This document shows positions 1 to 5,721 of a DNA stretch of 13,390 nt, one piece after another. Within the stretch, counting starts at the first letter, position 1. The number at the start of each line of letters is the position of its first letter. Source of the DNA: JBGPHT01 sp041484525 (GTDB lineage: Bacteria > Acidobacteriota > Terriglobia > Bryobacterales > Bryobacteraceae); assembly GCA_041484525.1 (NCBI GenBank), contig JBGPHT010000193.1, forward strand, positions 1 through 13,390. Direction: 5' to 3'. The notes beneath the pieces are model-generated. The model was not told the DNA's origin. It worked only from the letters and a program-made list of their open reading frames with translations, and made no database searches. The position numbers and the translations under genes are program-made.

Positions 1-140
1 CAAGTACCCCGTTGGGCGCAAGATCACGGATGACGAGTTTGCCCATGTCAATCTGAAGCCCGCAAATTTCACGGCGAATGGAACTACACGATTCATCCAA
101 GCAACTAACACAGTTGTAAAGCTTATTTATTTACCGTGCC
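1..140 (+). mobile_element. Right-hand end of an ISAzo13-like insertion sequence
   Basis: This is the terminal part of an insertion sequence that continues left of the window. It contains the last codons of the transposase (to 108), then about 30 AT-rich bases (110-140) ending near ttaccgtgcc, where an inverted repeat would be expected. The right boundary is placed at about 140 because the minus-strand secreted-protein gene is recognisable up to 142 and turns to nonsense immediately beyond. The family call rests on the transposase C-terminus. The other end and any target-site duplication are outside the window, so the exact boundary is uncertain by a few bases. Confidence 0.7.
2..108 (+). pseudogene. 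ISAzo13-family transposase, C-terminal end, frameshifted
   Basis: This is the 3' end of a DDE transposase gene whose body lies left of the window. Codons 2-66 read K-Y-P-V-G-R-K-I-T-D-D-E-F and continue through N-L-K-P-A. This matches the usual C-terminal pattern of ISAzo13 (Rhodopirellula-type) transposases, as remembered. The expected continuation F-H-G-E-W-N-Y-T-I-H-P-S-N and stop TAA is present at 67-108, but in the next frame. One base therefore appears to be missing in or beside the gcaaattt run at 62-69. In the upstream frame the FHGEWNY motif is lost and translation runs on through the end of the element. The break could be real decay or a sequencing error at the short A/T runs. The family assignment is by motif only. 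Confidence 0.75.
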
Positions 141-141
141 T

Positions 142-252
142 AAAGGTGATCACGGTTTTCCGGTTCCAATCGTCAGCCTTGGCACTTGGCGCGAGTACCG
201 CGCTTACCAACGCCATACAACACACCGTCGTCGCTGTTTTGAAAAGCTTCAT
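142..252 (-). pseudogene. Secreted protein gene truncated by the IS insertion
   Basis: This is the 5' end of a small secreted-protein gene. The ATG at 252 opens M-K-L-F-K-T-A-T-T-V, a basic n-region followed by a hydrophobic core (about residues 9-24) and a likely signal peptidase I site at S-A-K-A-D-D. The mature start D-D-W-N-R-K-T-V-I-T-F resembles a common acidobacterial exported family in which this strand is followed by S-x-P-V-E. Here similarity ends at the Phe codon (142-144), and the frame then reads four foreign residues to a TAA at 127-129 inside the IS end. An AAAGGAAG ribosome site lies about 11 bases upstream of this ATG. An earlier in-frame ATG at 261 is only 2 bases from that site and is less likely. 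The function of the family is not known to me. Confidence 0.7.
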
Positions 253-458
253 GTCTGTCATTTCTTCCTTTGCTCCAGATTTTGTAGTCTGCGGTTCGCT
301 TCGATCCGGCGTGAGGCAGATTTTGGCGGGCAGGTCCCGCGTTCTACAGCTACACACAGGCACTTCGGGGTCCGTCGCACCGAATCGTGGTTAGGTCATA
401 TATGCCCGCGTTCGCCAGCCGCACGGAGTGCGAGCCATATGAGGGACTGACCGCGCAG

Positions 459-470
459 GGTCACGTGACC
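459..470. promoter_or_regulatory. Perfect 12-bp palindrome, possible operator
   Basis: GGTCACGTGACC is a perfect 12-bp palindrome in the 296-bp gap between the truncated secreted gene (start 252) and the end of the Crp/Fnr-type gene (549). A further GGTCAC half-site lies 6 bp to its right at 477-482. The shape suits a dimeric DNA-binding protein, but it does not match the CRP consensus (TGTGA-N6-TCACA). No gene or clear promoter was seen in the rest of 253-548. A chance palindrome in GC-rich DNA cannot be excluded. Confidence 0.35.
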
Positions 471-548
471 GAATGTGGTCACTGCGGTGGCGCAGGATCG
501 CTGTCGTGAGTCGGGGGATGAAGCCAAGAGCGGGAAGGAAAGGGAACT

Positions 549-1232
549 CTACGATGCGGGGGAATCGGATTCGCCGTCCGGCGCCTGCGAAGCATCGCGA
601 ACCAGGAAAATACCGCGGCGCGAATAGCGCACGAAACCTTGTTTCCGGAGCCGATTCATATGCAGCGTGACAACTTCCCGCGAAGTGCCGACGTACCGCG
701 ACAGCAGGGCGTGGGTAAACGGCATCAGCCGCACAGACCCGTCTTCCTCCGGGGTACCCAATCGCTCGGAGAAGCGAAGCAGCGAACGGGCGAGCCGCCG
801 TTCGATACTGTCGATGGCGAAGCTCTCGATGCGGCGGCCGAGCTCGGCGTTTCGCTGCGCGAGAACTTGGAGCAGCGCCACCGCCAGGCGCGGGCGCTTG
901 ATGACGAGGTCTTCGATGCAGGCGGCAGGCCAAGTCATTAACTTGACGTTTTCGAAGGCTGTCGCGCGTTCGGAAGGAGGAGCAGCCAGGAAAGCCGACT
1001 CGCCGAACAACTCGTTGGCCCGGACGATTTCGAGCAGCACTTCGCTGCCGTCCTCCGCTATCTGCGAAAGTTCGACCTTGCCCGCGATCACCAGATAGAT
1101 ACTTTTCGAACAACGGCCCGGGCTGTATATTGTCTGACCCTTCCGGTACTCCGTGGTGCTGGAGATCGGTAAATGCTCGAGTACGTCCTCAAGCGGCGCG
1201 TGACGTTCTGACGGTGCAAGACTGGATGCCAT
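549..1232 (-). CDS. Crp/Fnr-family transcriptional regulator
   Basis: This 227-residue protein has the standard length and order of the Crp/Fnr family. A cyclic-nucleotide-type beta-barrel spans about residues 14-130 (G-x-V-E-L-S-Q at 51-57, F-G-E-S-A-F at 76-81). A dimerisation helix covers about 125-155, and a C-terminal winged helix about 168-212 contains V-G-T-S-R-E-V-V and the wing Y-S-R-R-G-I. It would bind a promoter DNA site as a dimer. The N-terminal cysteine cluster of FNR is absent, so a 4Fe-4S oxygen sensor is unlikely; the ligand cannot be told. The ATG at 1232 is chosen because AAAGGGA lies about 10 bases upstream; the open frame runs back to 1361 without another good start. It lies 100 bp downstream of the PBP gene on the same strand and may be co-transcribed with it. 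The target is unknown. Confidence 0.9.
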   Translation of the reverse strand: MASSLAPSERHAPLEDVLEHLPISSTTEYRKGQTIYSPGRCSKSIYLVIAGKVELSQIAEDGSEVLLEIVRANELFGESAFLAAPPSERATAFENVKLMTWPAACIEDLVIKRPRLAVALLQVLAQRNAELGRRIESFAIDSIERRLARSLLRFSERLGTPEEDGSVRLMPFTHALLSRYVGTSREVVTLHMNRLRKQGFVRYSRRGIFLVRDASQAPDGESDSPAS

Positions 1233-1332
1233 TGTGGCCGTTCCCTTTCGTTCGGCGGATTGCCCTACCCTCCTTTGCACGGGATGGTCCAGAGTACTAC
1301 CCACCGCTTTTGTGAGGATGATGGGCTGAAAT

Positions 1333-3636
1333 TCACGGGCGCCGGAATGCAATATCTGCACTGGAGTGCGGGATTTGTTGCGGCGCGGGAGATGTGTCAG
1401 TCATCGCGGTTGTTCCCACGGAGTCGCCATTCAGATAGACCTCGATTCTCTGTTCCATCTCGGCGGGAAACGGCGGTACCGGCCCTACCAGCTTCTCCCC
1501 GTACGCGCTGAGCACGATTTCCCGGAACACCGGGAGCGCCACTCTGCCGCCGGTCTCTTGCGGTCCCAGGGAACGGTTGTCGTCAAAGCCAATACGGACG
1601 GCCACGGTGATTCCGTCCGGGCCGTACGTGGACCCCACGAAGAGCGCGTCCCGGAACTTGTTCGTCGTTCCCGTCTTTCCCATGACCGCGAACGGGAAGC
1701 CGCGGGAATCGAGTGCATGCGCCGTGCCGCCGGGCAAGCGCACGACACCGCGCAGACCTTCCTGAATCAGCGCGAGCGCGTCGCCGTCGACATCGACCGG
1801 CGACGACTGGTGCCCGCTATCGGCTATCTCCTCGCCTGAATCGAAGACGATCTTGCGGATCACATGCGGCTGGGTGAGAGTGCCCGATGCGATCGTGCGA
1901 TACGCATTGGCAAGCTCCAGCAAGTTCACTTCGGACGCCCCCAGGGCGGTTGTGGGGTAAGCGTGCAGCGGCGTCTGTATCCCCAGCCTGCGCGCCGTCT
2001 CGAGGACGCTGGCGATACCGATCTGCTCCACGATCCAGATCGCGACGGCGTTTCTGGATTCCGCCAGCGCCATGCGGAGAGGGATCATGCCCTTGAATAC
2101 GCCATCGTAGTTCGAGATCGATTTCGCATCCTGATCCGCTCCGTTCGAAACGCTGATGGGTTCGTCAGGCACCGCGGTGTCGAGATCGAATCTGCCTTTC
2201 CGAAAAGCCGCGAGATAGACAATCGGCTTCATGGCGGACCCGGGCTGCCGCAGCGACTTCGTCACCCGGTTGAAGTCGCTGTATGCGCTGGAGCGGCCCT
2301 TATAGGACTGGCGGCCGCCCGTCTCGGCGAGGATACTGGCATCGCGGTTTCGCAGCACCACCACCGAGCCCTGGGTCAGGCCGATCGATCTGGGGTGCCG
2401 CTTCTCATACTGCGCGAGCCCGTGCTCGAGCGCCTGGTTCGCAATGTGCTGCACCCTGGCGTCCACCGTCGAATAAATTTGGATACGTCCCTGCAACAGG
2501 TCCTTTTCGCTGAGATCGGCGCGGCGGCCTTTGAGTTCTTCGAGGACATTTCCCACCACCGCCGACGCCCCGATCGTCTTTTCCTTTGGCTGCGCGACCG
2601 TCTCGATCGGGCGCCGACTGGCTTTGCTGGCCCCGTCCGGTGAAAGGAAACCTCTCGCCACCATGAGCGCCAGTATTTGATTCCGCCGCTGCAGGACTTT
2701 CGAGGTTGGGGTCGCATTGGGCGCGTAGTAACGAGCCGACTTGACGGTGCCTGCCAGCAGCGCCGCCTTGTCCGCATCTTCCGCGGTGAACGTGGCGAGA
2801 GGCCGGCCAAAATAGTATTCCGCTCCCCTCGCCAAACCGTACTGGCCGTTTCCCATGTAAATCAAGCTGGCGTATCGGGCCAGGATTTCTTCCTTGGCGC
2901 GGCGCTTCGAACCGAAGCGCGTTTGCATCTCACCTTCCAGCCACAACGACAGCCGGATCTCCTCCAGCTTCCGAACCAGCATGTTGACGGTTCGCGCGCC
3001 AATCACGCCCGACATCGCGCGCGCCAGGACCTGGCTGTGCCGGAGCTGATCGCTGTTTTCCCGGGCCGTCATGGTCTTGAGAAAATAACCGCGCACGAGT
3101 TGTTGCGTGATGGTCGATCCGCCCTGCGGGAAGATGGCGGCACTATTGGCCTTGTCCCGCCGTCCCATCCGCGTAAGGCGGCCCATCAAATCCTGGATCC
3201 TGAGCTTGAACAACACGCGGGCAAATACGGAGTAGTCGACGCCGCTGTGCGAGAAGAAGTGCTTGTCCTCGGCGGCCAGGATCGCGCCGCGAACGATGGG
3301 CGGGATGTCTGCGTACTGCGTGATCTGGCGATATTCCGCGGCCATCTCGATCAGCGGCCGGCCGTTGATATCGTAGACACGGCCGATGGTGGGAAGCTCG
3401 AACCGGCTGAATGCCTCCAGGTCAGGAAGGCCGGTTCGATCGAAATACAGGTAGCGGACTGCCCCTGCAAGCAGGGTGGCTGCAATGATTGCCGTGCCGG
3501 CCAGAACGCGAGCGCTGATGCGTCGCCAGGGCAGTCTGCCGAAGCGGCTGCCACGAATTCTTCCAGCCACCCTGAGGGCGCGCGTCCAGATGCGTTTCAG
3601 CCGCCGCTCGCGTTGGGTACATTCCGCAACGTTCAT
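1333..3636 (-). CDS. Class A penicillin-binding protein (PBP1A-like), bifunctional
   Basis: This 767-residue enzyme polymerises lipid II into glycan strands and cross-links the stem peptides at the outer face of the inner membrane. A basic N-terminus (1-43) precedes one membrane segment (about 44-66). The GT51 glycosyltransferase domain spans about 85-300: catalytic-Glu motif A-A-E-D-K-H-F-F (Glu123), Q-G-G-S-T-I-T-Q-Q (171-179), R-K-L-E-E (222-226) and G-Q-Y-G (264-267). The transpeptidase domain (about 420-715) has all three motifs: S-A-M-K (467-470, nucleophile Ser467), S-R-N (527-529) and K-T-G-T (654-657), so both activities should be intact. Compared with typical PBP1A, extra segments lie before Q-G-G-S-T (about 10 residues) and between T-Q-Q and R-K-L-E-E (about 28). 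Its ATG overlaps the stop of the upstream DUF6675-like frame as ATGA, suggesting translational coupling to that gene. Confidence 0.95.
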   Translation of the reverse strand: MNVAECTQRERRLKRIWTRALRVAGRIRGSRFGRLPWRRISARVLAGTAIIAATLLAGAVRYLYFDRTGLPDLEAFSRFELPTIGRVYDINGRPLIEMAAEYRQITQYADIPPIVRGAILAAEDKHFFSHSGVDYSVFARVLFKLRIQDLMGRLTRMGRRDKANSAAIFPQGGSTITQQLVRGYFLKTMTARENSDQLRHSQVLARAMSGVIGARTVNMLVRKLEEIRLSLWLEGEMQTRFGSKRRAKEEILARYASLIYMGNGQYGLARGAEYYFGRPLATFTAEDADKAALLAGTVKSARYYAPNATPTSKVLQRRNQILALMVARGFLSPDGASKASRRPIETVAQPKEKTIGASAVVGNVLEELKGRRADLSEKDLLQGRIQIYSTVDARVQHIANQALEHGLAQYEKRHPRSIGLTQGSVVVLRNRDASILAETGGRQSYKGRSSAYSDFNRVTKSLRQPGSAMKPIVYLAAFRKGRFDLDTAVPDEPISVSNGADQDAKSISNYDGVFKGMIPLRMALAESRNAVAIWIVEQIGIASVLETARRLGIQTPLHAYPTTALGASEVNLLELANAYRTIASGTLTQPHVIRKIVFDSGEEIADSGHQSSPVDVDGDALALIQEGLRGVVRLPGGTAHALDSRGFPFAVMGKTGTTNKFRDALFVGSTYGPDGITVAVRIGFDDNRSLGPQETGGRVALPVFREIVLSAYGEKLVGPVPPFPAEMEQRIEVYLNGDSVGTTAMTDTSPAPQQIPHSSADIAFRRP

Positions 3637-4394
3637 CGCGCCGCCGGAGGCTCGCGGTCAGTGGGAATTCCGGCCAGCGAGCGATAGAACGCAACCGCCC
3701 GGTTGATCGAGGAAGATTCATGTCCCGCCGCCAGCCGGCTCGCGTTCCGTCCGGTGCGCGCGATGCTGTAGTACCGCCGGACGTCGTCCGATTCGCGATC
3801 CAGAAAGTAGATCGACTGCATCTCACCCGGAGGGAAGAGTGTCACAAAGAAATAGCGCATGCTGCTGACATTCTCGACATCGAAGACGAGCCGGTCTGCC
3901 GAAGCCTTTGCAATGTGCATTCGGAAGCTGGCTGTGCCGGAAAGATTGTCGGCCTGTTCGAAGTAGAGTACGTTGCCTTCCTTCGTTTCATCGGCCGTAA
4001 AGTCCGGACGGCCGTGACCTGCCTCGGAGCCGGATAAAGCCAGGGCCTTCACAATTAACGTCAGCCACCGCTTGTGGCTGGTCTACCAGAAGCGCATGAC
4101 CGCGAGTTCTGAAGCCGCCCCGATGCGGCGAAGCAAGCCCGCCGCTCCCGAGGTATTACGAAATCGCGCGACTGTGACGGTCAACGTGGAAAAGCCCGCC
4201 GCGGTCCAACCCGTGCACGCGGGCGGTCTCCAATTGCGGCCCAGATCGGACTCGCTCCAGAACTTCACGATGGGCGAATGATCCGGACCAGGATCGGGAA
4301 GAGCCGGTTCCTCTCCGCATGGCGGCTGCGGTCCTGATTGCGCATAACCGTGCGCCTGGCAGAGCAGCATCACCGGGAATAGGAACCGAATCAT
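3633..4394 (-). pseudogene. DUF6675-like secreted protein interrupted by one in-frame TAG
   Basis: A single reading frame runs from the ATG at 4394 to the TGA at 3633-3635, broken only by a TAG at 4083-4085 (codon 104 of 254). The first half has a signal peptide (M-I-R-F-L-F-P to about A-Y-A-Q-S) and a mature P-P-C-G-E-E-P region. The second half starts directly after the TAG with T-S-H-K-R-W-L-T-L-I and ends G-I-P-T-D-R-E-P-P-A-A-R. Both halves look like one acidobacterial family that I associate with DUF6675; that name is from memory. A GAGG ribosome site lies 8 bases before the ATG. The second half has no start with a ribosome site; the nearest GTG (4052) has none. TAG probably replaced TCG (Ser) or a similar codon. 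The gene is either inactive, a sequencing error, or suppressed. Its end overlaps the PBP gene by 4 bp, so loss of translation here could also lower PBP expression. Confidence 0.75.
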
Positions 4395-4429
4395 GGTTGC
4401 TGCCTCGGGCCGCAGTCGCCTAAAGCCGA

Positions 4430-4723
4430 CTAGCGCCAGCGCCCCTCGACCAAAACCCAGCCGCCGTTGCGGCGAACCCATTTATGCGCCGTCCAGCGGG
4501 CGTGCGGCCGTGCCGGCTCTTCCCATCTTCCCGGGGTCCAGCCGTAAGCGTTGCCATCCCAACGCTGGTACCCGGAAACCCACACTGCGTTACGGCTGGG
4601 CCGCGGCGCCCTTCTCTCGATCACTGCACGGGGCGGTGAGATGCGAACCACAATATCGGCCGCCATAGCGTTGAAAGCCAGCGCACCTGCAAAAACCAAT
4701 CCGATCAATCCCTTTATAAACAT
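4430..4723 (-). CDS. Small secreted YXWGXW-repeat protein
   Basis: This 97-residue protein has a signal peptide (M-F-I-K-G-L-I-G-L-V, hydrophobic to about residue 20, cleavage near N-A-M-A-A-D). The short mature domain is rich in Trp, Gly and Arg. The pattern W-V-S-G-Y-Q-R-W-D-G-N-A-Y-G-W-T-P-G-R-W (48-67), followed by W-V-R-R-N-G-G-W-x-x-V-E-G-R-W, is that of the YXWGXW repeat family, short exported proteins of unknown function found in many Gram-negative bacteria. It is probably periplasmic or envelope-associated. The ATG at 4723 is well supported by AAAGGAG, 8 bases upstream. The DUF6675-like gene starts 35 bp after its stop on the same strand, so the two may share a transcript. A possible sigma-54 promoter and several palindromes lie in the 217-bp spacer upstream. 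Confidence 0.85.
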   Translation of the reverse strand: MFIKGLIGLVFAGALAFNAMAADIVVRISPPRAVIERRAPRPSRNAVWVSGYQRWDGNAYGWTPGRWEEPARPHARWTAHKWVRRNGGWVLVEGRWR

Positions 4724-4767
4724 GAACGATCTCCTTTTCTTGAAACCACACTGCTAACCAATCGAGC

Positions 4768-4783
4768 GGCAGATAGACTGCCA
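4768..4783 (-). promoter_or_regulatory. Possible sigma-54 (-24/-12) promoter for the YXWGXW gene
   Basis: On the minus strand this reads TGGCAGTCTATCTGCC. The GG and GC dinucleotides are separated by exactly 10 bases, as in the sigma-54 consensus TGGCAC-N5-TTGC, with TGGCA and TGC matched. It lies about 45 bases upstream of the ATG at 4723, leaving room for a 30-35 base leader. A sigma-54 activator gene is present at 11633. The same bases also form an imperfect inverted repeat (GGCAG-ATAGA-CTGCC), so the match may instead reflect a small operator or chance. Confidence 0.4.
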
Positions 4784-4812
4784 GGCTGGATGTCTGATTA
4801 CCTTTAGCAGTG

Positions 4813-4822
4813 CACGCGCGTG
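4813..4822. promoter_or_regulatory. 10-bp palindrome in the 4724-4939 spacer
   Basis: CACGCGCGTG is a perfect palindrome about 90 bp upstream of the YXWGXW gene and about 30 bp upstream of the sigma-54-like site (in minus-strand terms). That is a plausible place for an activator or repressor site. Evidence is symmetry and position only. Confidence 0.25.
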
Positions 4823-4878
4823 GCCGTACGCAAACGCCATAACGATCCAATAGGGCCGCTGAGCGGGCACGGCAAGAG

Positions 4879-4894
4879 ATGCACTCAAGTGCAT
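4879..4894. promoter_or_regulatory. 16-bp inverted repeat, possible operator or activator site
   Basis: ATGCACT-CA-AGTGCAT has two perfect 7-bp arms around a 2-bp centre. It lies 46 bp after the stop of the histidine kinase gene (4940) and about 95 bp upstream of the sigma-54-like promoter, the usual distance for an NtrC-type enhancer. The binding protein is unknown. The short loop makes an RNA hairpin terminator unlikely, and there is no T-tract. Confidence 0.4.
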
Positions 4895-4939
4895 TACCCG
4901 ACGTGTACGGCGGGAATTCACGCGGGACTTCGGAGAGTA

Positions 4940-5719
4940 TCAATCGGCCGGAGGCAGCGTGAAGTAGAATGTCGATCCCGCCCCAGGCGTCGATTCCATC
5001 GACATTCGACCTCCGTGCCACTCGATGGCCTTCTTGCAGAATGCCAGTCCAAGACCGTTCCCGGGGTGCTCTTTCCCGTGCAGCCTCTTAAACACCCCGA
5101 ATATGCGGCCCTGGAATGCCGCTTCTATGCCAGGACCGTTATCCTGCACCGAGAATTGCCAATCGAGATCCACAAGTCTGGATGAAATGTGAACGCGCGG
5201 AGAAGGCGTGCCGCCGTACTCGATGGCATTTCCGATCAGATGGTGCAGGACCTTGGTCAGTATCGCGAAGTCTCCGCACACCCGCGGCAAAGGGTCATGC
5301 GTAACCCTCGCGCTCCGTTCCGCGATCTGCTTGTCCGTCGAGAGCAGCGCCTGCTTCAGGACCGCCTCCATGTCCGTCGGCGAGGATTGCCGGTCGCTCG
5401 TACCCGTGGCCCAGTAATCCACCATGCCGACGAGCAGCGACTGCATTCTCGCCGCCCCCTCCCGGATGCGGTCGAGGAATTCGACGGCATCGGAATCGAG
5501 GCGGCCGGCATAGGTCTCGGCCAGCAGTTGACTGAATGCGGCCACTTCCCGGAGAGGCTCGCGCAGGTTGTGAGCCGCCATCGAGACAAACTCTTCAAAG
5601 TCCGCGTTGGCCCGATCCAACTGCCTCTGGAGCTCGAATCGCCGCCCTGTTTCCGCGTCGAGCGCCTGGCGCAGGCGTTCGATTTCCTCTGCCGTGCGGT
5701 CCAGGTCAAGGTTGCCCAT
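4940..5719 (-). CDS. Cytoplasmic sensor histidine kinase without an obvious input domain
   Basis: This 259-residue kinase starts with a coiled coil (about 8-42) and passes directly into a dimerisation/phospho-acceptor domain with A-A-H-N-L-R-E-P-L-R (His50). The ATP-binding domain follows: N box around Asn164 (L-I-G-N-A-I-E-Y), D-N-G-P-G-I-E (193-199), F box I-F-G-V-F-K-R-L-H-G (206-215) and G-N-G-L-G-L-A (220-226). There are no membrane segments, so it is cytoplasmic. The residue after His50 is Asn instead of the usual Asp/Glu. It follows the CheB-CheR-kinase gene by only 2 bp (TGA-ga-ATG) and resembles that protein's C-terminal kinase, which suggests a tandem duplication and joint translation. 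Its likely partner is the Rcp1-type receiver at 9574-10095 or the NtrC-type regulator at 11633; the sequence cannot decide. Confidence 0.9.
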   Translation of the reverse strand: MGNLDLDRTAEEIERLRQALDAETGRRFELQRQLDRANADFEEFVSMAAHNLREPLREVAAFSQLLAETYAGRLDSDAVEFLDRIREGAARMQSLLVGMVDYWATGTSDRQSSPTDMEAVLKQALLSTDKQIAERSARVTHDPLPRVCGDFAILTKVLHHLIGNAIEYGGTPSPRVHISSRLVDLDWQFSVQDNGPGIEAAFQGRIFGVFKRLHGKEHPGNGLGLAFCKKAIEWHGGRMSMESTPGAGSTFYFTLPPAD

Positions 5720-5721
5720 TC

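Noticed and set aside
391..1113. 240-residue minus-strand open frame over the Crp/Fnr-type gene
   Set aside because: Composition is Arg/Pro-rich with no family pattern; the other frame at the same place encodes a clear regulator.
2677..3687. 336-residue plus-strand open frame opposite the PBP gene
   Set aside because: Antisense to conserved GT51 motifs and without recognisable domains.
4083..4481. The upstream half of the split gene as a separate 132-residue protein
   Set aside because: The 29 residues before the ATG at 4394 are unrelated leader, and the family sequence continues in frame past the TAG, so it is better treated as one interrupted gene.
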